Shown here: piece by piece, positions 1 through 9,572 of the stretch | Numbering within the stretch: position 1 is the first letter of the stretch | Layout: every line of letters starts with the position of its first letter | Notes under the pieces: model-generated | Database searches by the model: none | What the model saw: the letters and a program-made list of their open reading frames with translations, nothing else | Told to the model about the DNA's origin: nothing | Made by a program: the position numbers and the translations under genes | DNA from: Bacteroidota bacterium | GTDB taxonomy: Bacteria > Bacteroidota > Bacteroidia > Flavobacteriales > Flavobacteriaceae | Direction of reading: 5' to 3' | Assembly: GCA_027593245.1 (NCBI GenBank) | Contig: JAQCJC010000013.1 | Coordinates: 1-32,199 of the forward strand | Length of the DNA stretch: 32,199 nt

Positions 1-68
1 CGAAAGGAGTCGAACCTTCAACCGCTGGAGCCGAAATCCAGTGCTCTATCCAATTGAGCTACGCAGCC
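1..68 (-). tRNA. tRNA-Arg(UCG), 3' end cut by the window edge
   Basis: The reverse complement folds as a tRNA. The 5' acceptor strand GGCTGCG lies at 62-68. The D arm has stem GCTC/GAGC. The anticodon stem CTGGA/TCCAG encloses the seven-base loop TTTCGGC, and the T arm contains TTCGACT. The anticodon is TCG (complement of 32-34), so the tRNA should read CGA and probably other CGN arginine codons. The last five acceptor bases, the discriminator base and any CCA lie beyond position 1. It is transcribed in the same direction as the YqeY-like gene, only eight bases after that gene's stop codon, so co-transcription is possible but not shown. Confidence 0.95.
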
Positions 69-76
69 AATTTATA

Positions 77-529
77 TTAAAGCATTAATTTTTTCTTAAC
101 CAAAGTTGAGATCGTTTTTCCATCTGTTTTTCCAGCTAATTCCTTACTGACAATACCCATTACTTTGCCCATATCTTTCATACTTGTAGCCCCTAATTTT
201 GAAATGGCAATTTGCACATACTTTTCTACCTCACCCTCAGATAACATTTCTGGCAAAAACTGGCTGATAATTTTAGCCTCTGCCAATTCTGGCTCTGCTA
301 AATCTGGCCTATTTTGTTGTGAAAAAATAGCCGCACTGTCGTGACGTTGTTTTACCAATTTCTGTAGAAGTTTCACTTCATCAGCTTCGGTCATCTTTTC
401 TTTCGAGCCGCTTTCAGTCTGTGCTAGAAGCACAGCGGACTTGATAGATCTCAAAGCCGTTAATCCTAAGGTGTCTTTAGATTTCATAGCCGCTTTCATG
501 GCGGTCATGAGCTGTTCATTTAAACTCAT
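77..529 (-). CDS. GatB/YqeY domain-containing protein
   Basis: This 150-residue protein matches the small YqeY family, which resembles the C-terminal tail domain of the GatB amidotransferase subunit. The helical N-terminal part (residues 1-90) contains the typical opening MSLNEQLMTAMKAAMKSKD and the segment LTALRSIKSA. The C-terminal half has the family features QFLPEMLSEGEVEKYV and MGKVMGIVSKEL. The length is normal for the family. The molecular role of stand-alone YqeY proteins is poorly known; a link to tRNA or amide transfer is inferred only from homology. The gene lies directly downstream of ftsZ but behind a strong terminator, so it is probably a separate unit. The start is an ATG at 529 with no Shine-Dalgarno sequence. 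Confidence 0.9.
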   Translation of the reverse strand: MSLNEQLMTAMKAAMKSKDTLGLTALRSIKSAVLLAQTESGSKEKMTEADEVKLLQKLVKQRHDSAAIFSQQNRPDLAEPELAEAKIISQFLPEMLSEGEVEKYVQIAISKLGATSMKDMGKVMGIVSKELAGKTDGKTISTLVKKKLML

Positions 530-590
530 TTTAAAAAATTTTGGATCACGAATATAAGTATTTCTCTGTAAAAGATAAGGGCATAGTCAT

Positions 591-624
591 AAAAAAACCT
601 GAACATTCATTCAGGTTTTTTTTT
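591..624 (-). terminator. Rho-independent terminator after ftsZ
   Basis: CCTGAA (598-603) pairs with TTCAGG (610-615) around a six-base loop. The stem is extended by the A-run 591-597 pairing with the T-run 616-624. Read on the minus strand the hairpin ends in a run of seven U. It lies 22 bases past the ftsZ stop and closes the dcw cluster. The flanking A and T runs also make it usable on the other strand, but no plus-strand gene leads into it. Confidence 0.88.
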
Positions 625-645
625 AAAAAGATAAATTAAAAAAGC

Positions 646-2571
646 TTAATCTACATTATCGTGTAAAAACGAATTGTTTGAACGCAGTTGTACATCTTCG
701 TTTTCATCTAAACTCACAGTTGCTCTTGAAGGTAATTGTTCTGAACTTGGAGTGTCATTCAATTCTACACCTTTTCGTTTGTAAGCCGGTTCTTTTTCAA
801 ATTCATCAACTTTAGATGTGTTGAACTTATAGTTAAACGCTTTCATTTTCTTTCGTCGTTCATCAGCGCGATCGCGTAAGGTTTTTGAGATTGGATTATT
901 GAAGGGATCTTCGTCTTCAACAGGTGCTTTGGTGACTTGCCGCTCCTTTACTGTAACTTTTGAAAACATTAACTCTGTATCCACCTGAGTTTCCTTTGTG
1001 GCACTTTCCTTAGAGCCATCGTATTCCTCATTAGTATTTTCTAAAACAATATGATCGTCTAAGGAATAAAGCTGTTCATCCTCTGAACTAGATTCATTAA
1101 CAGCAATAAGTTCTATATAATCATCTACTTCAATATCATTAACGTTGTCTTCCAATACAAAGATTTCGACATCATCATTAATTTCAGATAAGCTTGTGCT
1201 TTGCTGTAGTGGCAAGTCAAAAGTAAGCATGGTTTGCTCCTCATCTTCAGCTAGTTCATCTTGTTTAGGCTCAGAAAATACTTCGTTAATAATAAATTCA
1301 TCTTCACTAATATCATCAACTACTTCGGCAGCAACTACATCTATAGATTTTATGAGTTCTGTAGTGGGAATTAAATCCATGTAATTTGCCTCAGCCTCTT
1401 CAAAATCGTGCAAATCAGAATCATCCTCCAATGAATAGACAATGGTTTCTTCTGTCGCAAATTCATCTCCTTTTGAATTCTGTAATGAGTCAATGGCTAG
1501 TGGCGCAGTTAAATCGTGCTCCATAATTTGCTCGTCCTCAAGAGCATGAACGACTTTTTTGGGTTCAACATTTGTTATATCGTTTTGTTGATCAACATCA
1601 AATCCAGTAGCAATAACAGTTACAGAAATGGCTTCTCCCAATTTGTCATCTTCACCTACCCCCATAATGATGTTGGCGCCATATCCAGCTTCAGCTTGAA
1701 TATGATCATTAATTTCTCCAATTTCATCAATTGTAATTTCCTGATTGCCAGAAACAATAAGCAGAAGAACATTTTTGGCCCCTGTAATCTTATTATCATT
1801 AAGCAAAGGTGAATCGAGTGCTGTAGTAATTGCTTTTTTAGCACGGTTTTCTCCAACAGCAGTAGAAGCGCCCATTATGGCTGTTCCGCTGTTAGTCAAT
1901 ACAGTTTTAGCATCGTGTAAATCGATATTTTGAGTGTAATGATGTGTGATGACCTCAGCAATTCCACGAGCAGCTGTGGAAAGTACTTCATCTGCCTTTG
2001 AGAAGCCAGCTTTAAAGCCAAGGTTACCATATACCTCACGAAGTTTATTATTGTTAATGATCACCAACGAATCAACAACATTTCTTAATTTCTCAATCCC
2101 TTTATGCGCTTGAGTATTTCTAATTTTCCCTTCAAATTGAAAAGGCATAGTAACTATCCCAACCGTAAGAATATCAAGTTCCATAGCCATTTTTGCAATG
2201 ATGGGTGCTGCACCAGTTCCTGTACCACCACCCATTCCAGCAGTAATGAATACCATTTTTGTATTGGTATCTAGCATGGTTCTGATGTCCTCCAAACTTT
2301 CAATGGCTGCTTTTTCACCAATTTCAGGATTTGCACCAGCGCCCAAACCTTCTGTGATATGAAGCCCTAATTGAATTTTATTAGGTACAGCACTGCTATT
2401 CAGGGCTTGTGCATCAGTGTTACAGATGACAAAGTCTACCCCTTTTATACCTTGTGTAAACATATGGTTGATGGCGTTGCTTCCACCGCCACCAACACCA
2501 ATGACTTTGATGACATTTGATTGATTTTTTGGTAAATCAAATCTGATTCCGAGTTCGTTATTACTGCTCAT
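646..2571 (-). CDS. ftsZ: Cell division protein FtsZ with long acidic linker
   Basis: Tubulin-like GTPase that polymerises at midcell and organises the division machinery. The nucleotide-binding glycine-rich region is GVGGGGSNAINHM near residues 25-37, and the tubulin signature GGGTGTG is at 114-120. The catalytic T7 loop NxDxxD is N215, D217, D220. The GTPase core ends near residue 325. A linker of about 230 residues follows (326-555), very rich in Asp and Glu. Then comes a basic helix-like stretch (about 563-600) and a conserved-looking tail ending NNSFLHDNVD, the likely partner-binding peptide. At 641 residues it is far longer than the roughly 380 residues of E. coli FtsZ, as is usual in Flavobacteria. 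FDLP occurs twice, at 11-14 and 451-454. The start ATG lies 25 bases after the ftsA stop. It is the last gene of the cluster. Confidence 0.98.
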   Translation of the reverse strand: MSSNNELGIRFDLPKNQSNVIKVIGVGGGGSNAINHMFTQGIKGVDFVICNTDAQALNSSAVPNKIQLGLHITEGLGAGANPEIGEKAAIESLEDIRTMLDTNTKMVFITAGMGGGTGTGAAPIIAKMAMELDILTVGIVTMPFQFEGKIRNTQAHKGIEKLRNVVDSLVIINNNKLREVYGNLGFKAGFSKADEVLSTAARGIAEVITHHYTQNIDLHDAKTVLTNSGTAIMGASTAVGENRAKKAITTALDSPLLNDNKITGAKNVLLLIVSGNQEITIDEIGEINDHIQAEAGYGANIIMGVGEDDKLGEAISVTVIATGFDVDQQNDITNVEPKKVVHALEDEQIMEHDLTAPLAIDSLQNSKGDEFATEETIVYSLEDDSDLHDFEEAEANYMDLIPTTELIKSIDVVAAEVVDDISEDEFIINEVFSEPKQDELAEDEEQTMLTFDLPLQQSTSLSEINDDVEIFVLEDNVNDIEVDDYIELIAVNESSSEDEQLYSLDDHIVLENTNEEYDGSKESATKETQVDTELMFSKVTVKERQVTKAPVEDEDPFNNPISKTLRDRADERRKKMKAFNYKFNTSKVDEFEKEPAYKRKGVELNDTPSSEQLPSRATVSLDENEDVQLRSNNSFLHDNVD

Positions 2572-2596
2572 AAATATTTATTTTTTGTATTGTTGG

Positions 2597-3895
2597 TTAT
2601 TCAGCATTTTCTAAAAAGTCCTTTACCCGTTCGGTTAGTTTCTCCAAAAAGCCTTTGGAGCGCACGGGGGTCTGTTCTGTTGGTGGCTTTGGAGGTTCGT
2701 CGTCTTCGGGCAACTCAACACTGACTTGCTTTTCTTGACGCTCAAGACCATCTAAAACTAAACCTACGGCAGTGGCATACAATGGACTGGTAATATCACC
2801 ATCGCTATCACCCGCTAGATGTTCGTTAGGATAACCTACGCGAGTGTCCATTCCTGTTATATATTCGACGAGTTGCTTCAAGTGATTCAACTGACTACCG
2901 CCACCAGTGAGGACAATTCCTGCAATCAGCTTTTTCTTCTGTTCCTCATGTCCATAATTTTTAATCTCCACATAAACTTGTTCTATGATTTCCACTACTC
3001 GAGCATGAATGATTTTAGACAGGTTCTTTAATGAAATTTCCTTGGGGTCTCTTCCTCTCAGTCCTGGAATTGAAACAATTTCATTGTCTTTATTTTCTCC
3101 TGGCCAAGCCGATCCAAATTTGATTTTTAATAGTTCGGCCTGTTTCTCAATAATTGAACATCCTTCTTTGATATCTTCAGTGATAACGTTACCCCCAAAA
3201 GGGATAACAGCAGTGTGTCTAATGATCCCATCTTTAAAAACTGCTAAATCTGTAGTCCCGCCTCCAATATCTATTAAAGCTACTCCAGCTTCCTTTTCTT
3301 CTTGACTCAATACAGCTTTAGCAGAAGCAAGCGGCTCTAAAGTTATTCCCTCCAAACTCAAACCAGCAGTTTGAATGCATCGCCCTATATTGCGGATGGA
3401 TGAAACTTGACCAACTACAACATGAAAATTAGCTTCCAAACGCTCTCCATACATACCGATTGGTTCTTTGATTTCAGCCTGGCCGTCCACTTTAAAATCT
3501 TGTGGTAAAACATGAATAATCTCCTCGCCGGGAAGCATGACAAGCTTGTGAACTTGGTTGATTAGTCGGTCGATATCTTCCTCATTAATCACTTGTTCTG
3601 CATTGGGTCTAGTGATGTAATCACTATGCTGTAAGCTTCTGATGTGTTGTCCGGCAATTCCTACTGTCACGCCACCAATCTTAATTTCGGATGTTGCTTC
3701 AGCTTCAATTACTGCGTTTTGAATGGACTGAATGGTTTGCGTTATGTTATTAACTACACCGCGATGAACGCCCATACTTTTTGACTTACCTACGCCAATG
3801 GTTTCTAATTTTCCATACTGATTTTTTTGGCCAATCATCGCAACGATTTTGGTTGTTCCAATATCCAGCCCTACTGCAATATTTTGAGTCTCCAT
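2597..3895 (-). CDS. ftsA: Cell division protein FtsA
   Basis: Actin-like ATPase that tethers FtsZ to the membrane. The phosphate-1 motif GLDIGTTK is at residues 9-16, the phosphate-2 motif IDIGGGTTDLAVF near 208-220 and the adenosine motif IVLTGGGSQL near 327-336. The C-terminus (about 415-432, GFLEKLTERVKDFLENAE) looks like the amphipathic membrane-targeting helix of FtsA. I chose the ATG at 3895 (METQNIAVG, 432 residues). The frame also has a TTG at 3916, but it lies inside ftsQ and adds only seven residues not expected in the family. With the ATG, the gap to the ftsQ stop is five bases. A Pro/Glu-rich spacer (395-410) precedes the membrane helix. Confidence 0.97.
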   Translation of the reverse strand: METQNIAVGLDIGTTKIVAMIGQKNQYGKLETIGVGKSKSMGVHRGVVNNITQTIQSIQNAVIEAEATSEIKIGGVTVGIAGQHIRSLQHSDYITRPNAEQVINEEDIDRLINQVHKLVMLPGEEIIHVLPQDFKVDGQAEIKEPIGMYGERLEANFHVVVGQVSSIRNIGRCIQTAGLSLEGITLEPLASAKAVLSQEEKEAGVALIDIGGGTTDLAVFKDGIIRHTAVIPFGGNVITEDIKEGCSIIEKQAELLKIKFGSAWPGENKDNEIVSIPGLRGRDPKEISLKNLSKIIHARVVEIIEQVYVEIKNYGHEEQKKKLIAGIVLTGGGSQLNHLKQLVEYITGMDTRVGYPNEHLAGDSDGDITSPLYATAVGLVLDGLERQEKQVSVELPEDDEPPKPPTEQTPVRSKGFLEKLTERVKDFLENAE

Positions 3896-3900
3896 AAGAA

Positions 3901-4620
3901 TTAAAATTTTGTACAAACAACCTGTTGGTCGAAATGTAAATTCACTGTTTTATATGTCTGAAGCAGCTTATCCTTTTTTGCTTTTTGATAAAATGCTTTA
4001 AAATTATTCATTTTCTTATCTAAATCTTTTGTTGTACCAACCGCTACTTCAAAATCGTAGGTCCGTATAGCTAATGAAAATTGTTGCTCCTCATTGACAA
4101 TAATCTCTGTCACATAAAGCTTCAAAAACTCATCCTGAGTGATATACTGTAACAGCTCATTAATAGCCTGAAGATTTGATGCATCAACATTTCCATAAAC
4201 CAAAATCACACGTGCACTATGTTCCGGAGAAAGCGGCATCATTTCCCCTCGACTGTCAATGTAAAATGAAGGCTCGGAAATCACTCGCGCTAGAGGCTTT
4301 CGTTGTGCAACTTCTACTCTAACTTCCCCATTTACAGTAAGATACACTTCTGCTTTTTCAATCATCGGGTGGGATGATATTTTGGACTCCAATTCATTCA
4401 AATCTAAAATATCTTTAGGCATACATTCCACAGCTTGTTGATTTTGTATTAACAATTTATCAACGATATTTTTACTGATCAACAAATGATCTTCACCAAC
4501 AAATTCAATGTTTGTTTTTGCTATGGGTAAATCAGTATTTCTTTTGCTTGAAAATGCATATAGAAATACCACTAATATGAACAACAGAACTCCTTTCGCT
4601 ATATTTTTATATTTATGCAT
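3901..4620 (-). CDS. ftsQ: Cell division protein FtsQ/DivIB family
   Basis: Single-pass membrane protein of the divisome that bridges the cytoplasmic ring and the periplasmic cell-wall enzymes. One hydrophobic segment near residues 8-23 follows a short basic N-terminus, giving a cytoplasm-in, periplasm-out topology. Residues about 34-100 resemble a POTRA-type domain (for example ISSHPMIEKAEVYL followed by VRVEVAQRKPLARV), the usual FtsQ fold. The remaining beta-rich region has IDSRGEMMPLS, matching the FtsQ core. At 239 residues it is near normal length. Identification rests on these features and on its place between murC and ftsA. The start ATG overlaps the murC end by eight bases, suggesting translational coupling. 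Confidence 0.93.
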   Translation of the reverse strand: MHKYKNIAKGVLLFILVVFLYAFSSKRNTDLPIAKTNIEFVGEDHLLISKNIVDKLLIQNQQAVECMPKDILDLNELESKISSHPMIEKAEVYLTVNGEVRVEVAQRKPLARVISEPSFYIDSRGEMMPLSPEHSARVILVYGNVDASNLQAINELLQYITQDEFLKLYVTEIIVNEEQQFSLAIRTYDFEVAVGTTKDLDKKMNNFKAFYQKAKKDKLLQTYKTVNLHFDQQVVCTKF

Positions 4621-5962
4621 ACATCAAGTTTTTTGAAAGCGGTTCAACAAGAGTCCCAATATCACCTGCACCCATGGTTATTAACACAGGGTAATCAATC
4701 GATTTAATAGCCTCACATAATTTTTCTTTGGATACCAATTTTTTGATTGGCGCTGTGATCTTACCCAACAACCAAGCAGAGTCAACACCCTTTATCGGCA
4801 GTTCACGTGCAGGGTATATTTCCAATAATAAAACTGCATCAAAGACAGAAAGCGAACGCGCAAAATCTTCTGCGAAATCTTGTGTTCTACTGAATAAGTG
4901 TGGTTGAAAAACAGCAGTAATTGACTGTGCAGGATGCATTTCAGATATTGCCTGGTAAACAGCATCAATTTCTTTGGGGTGGTGTGCATAATCGTCAATA
5001 AACACAAAGGAATCATTTTTTAGCTTATAAGTAAAGCGTCGTTTAACTCCGCGGTATGAATCTAAACCGCTGTATAATTTTTCAACAGGACAACCAAAAG
5101 ACAAAGCCATGGCAAGCGCAGCTACAGCATTGCTCAAATTGTGTTGCCCGGGCAAATTAAATTTAAAATCCTTATAAAGTGCTGAAGGGGTTTTTAAATC
5201 GAATTGATAGATTCCATTAGAAACACGAATATTAATTGCTGCATAATCCGAATCGGATTCAACACCATAAGTGGTACCCTGCATCGAAAGTGAATCGTGG
5301 ACAAAAAGCTGCCCATCAACGGATATATTATTTGAAAAATCTAAGAACGACTGCTTTAGCGTTTCCTTATCACCGTAAATGTCCAAATGGTCTGCATCTA
5401 TGGATGTGATACATGCAAAATTTGGAGAAAGGGTCATAAATGAGCGATCAAACTCATCGGCTTCAACAACTGTAACTTGATGTCCGTTCTGTATTAAATT
5501 TGAATTGTAATTTTCAGAGATACCTCCTAAAAACGCAGTCATATTTTGATCGGCGACCTTCATCAAGTGTCCTAAAATACTTGTAGTCGTAGTTTTACCA
5601 TGAGTTCCAGCGACTGCCATACAGAAGGTGTCTTTAGTAATCAAACCTAAAACTTCTGAACGTTTTAAAACGGTAAAATTGTTTGCCTTAAAATAAGTTA
5701 AAAGCGAATTTGAATGTGGTATAGCAGGCGTGTACACAACTAGTGTTTTTGATGCATCTAAGAATTCAGAAGTTATGTTTTTAACATTGTCAAGGTAATT
5801 GACACCTATTCCAGAAAGCTCCAATATTTTTGTAATATCGCTTGGGGTTTTATCATATCCTGAAACAACTTTTTGAGCAGCATAAAAATAAGACGCCAAA
5901 GCACTCATTCCGATACCACCGATACCAATAAAATAAATGTTATGGAATGCTTTTAGATTCAT
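4613..5962 (-). CDS. murC: UDP-N-acetylmuramate--L-alanine ligase MurC
   Basis: Cytoplasmic Mur ligase that adds L-alanine to UDP-MurNAc, the first amino acid of the peptidoglycan stem peptide, using ATP. The N-terminal Rossmann motif is [13 protein letters not shown] (residues 11-23). The ATP-binding loop GTHGKTTTT is at 119-127. [11 protein letters not shown] and the central DADHLDIYG fit MurC, and the C-terminal domain has [10 protein letters not shown], the standard MurC signature. Length (449) is normal. The start ATG shares ATGA with the murG stop (four-base overlap) and the end overlaps ftsQ by eight bases. Confidence 0.97.
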   Translation of the reverse strand: MNLKAFHNIYFIGIGGIGMSALASYFYAAQKVVSGYDKTPSDITKILELSGIGVNYLDNVKNITSEFLDASKTLVVYTPAIPHSNSLLTYFKANNFTVLKRSEVLGLITKDTFCMAVAGTHGKTTTTSILGHLMKVADQNMTAFLGGISENYNSNLIQNGHQVTVVEADEFDRSFMTLSPNFACITSIDADHLDIYGDKETLKQSFLDFSNNISVDGQLFVHDSLSMQGTTYGVESDSDYAAINIRVSNGIYQFDLKTPSALYKDFKFNLPGQHNLSNAVAALAMALSFGCPVEKLYSGLDSYRGVKRRFTYKLKNDSFVFIDDYAHHPKEIDAVYQAISEMHPAQSITAVFQPHLFSRTQDFAEDFARSLSVFDAVLLLEIYPARELPIKGVDSAWLLGKITAPIKKLVSKEKLCEAIKSIDYPVLITMGAGDIGTLVEPLSKNLMYA

Positions 5963-7053
5963 GCGTTAATCAATTTTTCAATTTCAATGACAATCTCATC
6001 AGTCGCTGAAGGTTTGGCCAATTTTTTAATATTCTTACTCAGTTGTTGCTGTAATTCTTTATTGCTCAATAGATTAGAAAAATGAGCCTCAAATTCTTGA
6101 TTTAAATCTTTCTCTGGAATTAGAAGGGCTGCATTTTGACTAGAAACAGCTAAGGCATTTTTAGTTTGATGATCTTCTGCAACATTTGGCGATGGAATAA
6201 AAACCACAGGCTTCCCCACGATGCACAGTTCCGAAACGGAGCTCGCTCCTGCCCTGGAAATGATGATGTCTGCTGCAGCATAAGCTAAATCCATTCGTTT
6301 TATAAACGACAAAACTTGAACATCAATTTTATCATTATAAGTCTTATAATCATCAAAATATAATTTACCACACTGCCACACTAGTTGAATATTGTTTTTC
6401 TTAAAAAATGGCAGATGCCCCTCGACCATTTGATTGATTCTGCGCGCACCCAAGCTTCCGCCCAAGACAAGAAGTGTTTTTTTAGAGGGATCCAAATCAA
6501 AAGACGATTGCGCCTCCTGCTGTTTAGCGTTTAAATCTAAAAGATCTTGCCGTACAGGATTGCCAGTAACCACAATTTTATCTTTAGGAAAAAATGATTC
6601 CAAATCTTCATAGGCAACACATATCTTTTGCGCCTTAGTTGCCAGTAATTTATTTGTTACACCAGGATAGGAGTTTTGCTCTTGTATCAGCGTAGGTTTA
6701 CCCAAAAGAGAAGCGACAAACAACAATGGACCACTTGCATAACCACCAGTACCAATTACTACATTTGGTCTAAATCGAAGCATAATAAATACAGATTTAA
6801 ACAAACTAATGAACAGCTTTAATGGAAATAAAATGTTTTTTAATAACTGCTTTCTCTGAAATCCAGAGATCCAAAGTCCAGTAATTTCAAAGCCTGCATT
6901 TGGCACTTTTTCCATTTCCATTTTACCTAAAGCCCCAACAAAAAGAAAAACAGTATTTGGATGTTTTACTTTTAACCCTTGTGCAATTGATAAAGCAGGA
7001 AAAATATGTCCCCCTGTACCACCTCCAGATAATATGACTTTAAATTTATTCAT
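5959..7053 (-). CDS. murG: Lipid II synthase MurG (UDP-GlcNAc transferase)
   Basis: Membrane-associated GT-B glycosyltransferase that transfers GlcNAc from UDP-GlcNAc to lipid I, giving lipid II at the inner face of the membrane. The N-terminal acceptor-domain motif GGGTGGH is at residues 10-16. [14 protein letters not shown] and [16 protein letters not shown] are typical MurG. The donor domain carries [13 protein letters not shown], and [14 protein letters not shown] with [20 protein letters not shown] forms the UDP-binding region. Length (364) is normal. The ATG overlaps the ftsW TAA by one base (TAATG), and the TGA overlaps the murC ATG. Confidence 0.97.
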   Translation of the reverse strand: MNKFKVILSGGGTGGHIFPALSIAQGLKVKHPNTVFLFVGALGKMEMEKVPNAGFEITGLWISGFQRKQLLKNILFPLKLFISLFKSVFIMLRFRPNVVIGTGGYASGPLLFVASLLGKPTLIQEQNSYPGVTNKLLATKAQKICVAYEDLESFFPKDKIVVTGNPVRQDLLDLNAKQQEAQSSFDLDPSKKTLLVLGGSLGARRINQMVEGHLPFFKKNNIQLVWQCGKLYFDDYKTYNDKIDVQVLSFIKRMDLAYAAADIIISRAGASSVSELCIVGKPVVFIPSPNVAEDHQTKNALAVSSQNAALLIPEKDLNQEFEAHFSNLLSNKELQQQLSKNIKKLAKPSATDEIVIEIEKLINA

Positions 7054-8240
7054 TATAAAGCTTCACTTAAAATTTCTAAAGGATGCTCCTCCTCAGATTG
7101 ATTTCTAATTTCTTCTCGATTTGCACTGACGCTCAGTATGATCCCAATCCCCAAACAAGTAACCCATATGGATGTGCCTCCGCTGCTTATCAATGGTAAT
7201 GTTTGTCCTGTAACCGGAAATAACTCTACAGCTACGCCCATATTGACAAGCGCCTGAAAAATAATTGGAAGTCCAACACCAATGGTCAGAAGTTTTCCAA
7301 AAACAGTACCTGCCTTTTGCGCTACTATTACAATCCTAAACAACAGCAAGAGGTACAGTACCAATAAAAATAAACCCCCTATCAAACCATACTCTTCAAT
7401 AATGATGGCGAAAATGAAATCTGATGAAGATTGAGGTAAAAAGTTTTTTTGCACACTTTTTCCAGGACCTAACCCATAAACACTCCCTGTTGCTATAGCG
7501 ATTTTAGCTTTTTCAATTTGATAATCCTCCTCAGAATCACGATCATCCATGAAATTCACAATCCTACTAGTCCAAGTATCAACCCTATTTGGCATAGAAT
7601 CTGGAAATGCTTTGGCAATGAGCACAAAAAAGGCAAGTACTAAAAGTCCAGAACCAATAATTGCTACTAAATATCGTAAAGGATAGCCTCCTAAAAAAGC
7701 CAATACCAAAATCATGGTAAATATGATTGCCGTAGTAGAAAAATTGGCTGGAAGAATCAAAATAAGCACCACAAAAACAGGCAACCACAATGGTATTATG
7801 GACGATTTGAATGAGATGTTTTCTTCAAAAATCTTAGATAGATAACGTGCCACAAAAACCATCAATACTAGGGCTGCTAGGGTAGATGGCTGAAAAGTGA
7901 AGCCAACAAAAGGAACACGAATCCAACGGCTGGCATTTGCGCCATCAATAGTCGTTCCTTGGAGTAATGTGACCAACAAAAGAATCAAAACAACAGGGAA
8001 CATAACCATAGAAAGTCCTTTGAAATAACGATACGGAATTTTGTGTATGGCATAAATAATTGAAAAACCGAGAAACAAATGCACAAAATGTTTAATAAAA
8101 TAAGTGAAGGTTTGGCCGTCACCATAAGTGTAGGCCAAATTACTTGCAGCACTATAAACAGGTAAAAATGAAAATATGGCCAACAGCGCGACTATAGCCC
8201 ATATCATTCGATCTCCTTTTATGTTTGCAAACTTTATCAT
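7053..8240 (-). CDS. ftsW: Cell division protein FtsW, SEDS-family glycosyltransferase
   Basis: Polytopic SEDS protein that polymerises lipid II into septal glycan together with its class B PBP partner, here presumably the FtsI encoded upstream. About ten hydrophobic segments are visible across 395 residues. Family marks are [20 protein letters not shown] (conserved R and the FQPS turn), the large periplasmic loop with [23 protein letters not shown], then [22 protein letters not shown] and the C-terminal [13 protein letters not shown]. The murD stop lies directly before the ATG at 8240 with no gap. Location inside the dcw cluster supports FtsW rather than RodA. Confidence 0.95.
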   Translation of the reverse strand: MIKFANIKGDRMIWAIVALLAIFSFLPVYSAASNLAYTYGDGQTFTYFIKHFVHLFLGFSIIYAIHKIPYRYFKGLSMVMFPVVLILLLVTLLQGTTIDGANASRWIRVPFVGFTFQPSTLAALVLMVFVARYLSKIFEENISFKSSIIPLWLPVFVVLILILPANFSTTAIIFTMILVLAFLGGYPLRYLVAIIGSGLLVLAFFVLIAKAFPDSMPNRVDTWTSRIVNFMDDRDSEEDYQIEKAKIAIATGSVYGLGPGKSVQKNFLPQSSSDFIFAIIIEEYGLIGGLFLLVLYLLLLFRIVIVAQKAGTVFGKLLTIGVGLPIIFQALVNMGVAVELFPVTGQTLPLISSGGTSIWVTCLGIGIILSVSANREEIRNQSEEEHPLEILSEAL

Positions 8241-9572
8241 TTATAAGGCGCGTACTGCTGATTTAAATTGATGTCCTCTGTCTTCATAATTTTTAAACAA
8301 ATCGAAGCTTGCACAGGCTGGAGATAGTAAAACATTCTCCCCAGCAGTTGCTATATTGTAAGCAATCTTAACGGCTTCAGACATATATTGCGTCTCTACG
8401 ATGATATCGACCATTTGTTCGAAATTTTGAAATAAAGCTTCGTTGTCTTTTCCAAGACAAATAATCGCTTTTACTTTTTCATTTATAAATGGAAACAAAG
8501 CACTGTAGTCGTTTCCTTTATCAACACCACCAACAATCCATACGGTCGGAGCAGACATACACTCCAAAGCAAAATAAGTGGCATTTACATTCGTAGCCTT
8601 AGAATCATTGATGTATTGGACTTTATTTATTTTCAATACATGTTCTAACCGATGCTCAGCGCCTTGAAAACATTCTAAACTCTCACGAATTGTTTCTTTT
8701 CTTATTTTGAGAAGGTGGGCAACTGTAGCAGCAGCCATCGCGTTTTTGATGTTGTGCTTTCCTTCTAAAGCTAAATTTGTTGTTGGCATTATGTTTTCTT
8801 CTTTAATTAGTTTAATTATAATTTCTTTTTCTTTTAAATAGGTGCCTTGTGCTAAAACTTTAGTTAGCGAAAAAGGCACTAAAGTCGACTGAATAGGATG
8901 AGTCTGAAGATATGTGCTGATGACCTCATCATCAGCATCATAAATCAAATAATCTTCTTTTGTTTGATTTAAGATTATTCTGAATTTGGAGGCAATATAA
9001 TTTTCAAATTTATTCGCATATCGATCCAAGTGATCTGGAGTAATATTAGTTAGTACTGCTATATGGGGTCTAAAATTTTTGATTCCATCGAGTTGAAAAC
9101 TACTCAACTCTAGTACAAAATAATCTGGATCTTTATGAACAAGTCCTGCAAAACTATCACCAATATTTCCCCCCATAACTACATCAAATTTTGCTTGATT
9201 AAGTATGTGGTTGGTCATCATTGTTGTTGTGGTTTTTCCATTACTTCCCGTTATACCAATAATATCAGCAGATGTGAATTGTGCAGCAAATTCAATTTCA
9301 GAAACCAAAGAAACACCAGTTTCAAGCAAAGCCTTTACAATAGGCACTTGTTCAGAAATCCCTGGACTTTTCATGACAACATCAGCATTTAAAATTTTGG
9401 ATGCTGTATGATTACCTTCCTCCCATTCAATCTCATTATGTTTAAGAACGTCCTTGTACACTTTTTTAAGGGTTCCGAAATCTGAAACAAATACATCAAA
9501 CCCTTTTTCTTTACCCAACAGTGCTGTGCCTACACCACTTTCACCACCACCAAGTACAACCAGTCTTTTCAT
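8241..9572 (-). CDS. murD: UDP-N-acetylmuramoyl-L-alanine--D-glutamate ligase MurD
   Basis: Cytoplasmic Mur ligase adding D-glutamate to UDP-MurNAc-L-Ala. The N-terminal domain starts with VVLGGGESGVGTA (residues 5-17). The ATP loop GITGSNGKTTTT is at 106-117, followed by GGNIG and the ELSSFQL motif typical of MurD. The central domain has NITPDHLDRY. The C-terminal domain shows EHRLEHV, NDSKATNVNAT and LLSPACASFDLF, all standard MurD marks. Length (443) is normal. Start and stop directly abut its neighbours mraY and ftsW with zero-base gaps. Confidence 0.97.
   Translation of the reverse strand: MKRLVVLGGGESGVGTALLGKEKGFDVFVSDFGTLKKVYKDVLKHNEIEWEEGNHTASKILNADVVMKSPGISEQVPIVKALLETGVSLVSEIEFAAQFTSADIIGITGSNGKTTTTMMTNHILNQAKFDVVMGGNIGDSFAGLVHKDPDYFVLELSSFQLDGIKNFRPHIAVLTNITPDHLDRYANKFENYIASKFRIILNQTKEDYLIYDADDEVISTYLQTHPIQSTLVPFSLTKVLAQGTYLKEKEIIIKLIKEENIMPTTNLALEGKHNIKNAMAAATVAHLLKIRKETIRESLECFQGAEHRLEHVLKINKVQYINDSKATNVNATYFALECMSAPTVWIVGGVDKGNDYSALFPFINEKVKAIICLGKDNEALFQNFEQMVDIIVETQYMSEAVKIAYNIATAGENVLLSPACASFDLFKNYEDRGHQFKSAVRAL

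Noticed and set aside
1145-1933. Several plus-strand open frames opposite ftsZ
   Set aside because: They are antisense shadows of the strongly supported ftsZ frame with low-complexity products and no family features.
3896-3916. Longer FtsA start using TTG at 3916
   Set aside because: It lies inside ftsQ and adds seven residues not expected before the conserved METQNIAVGLDIG start; the ATG at 3895 is well placed.
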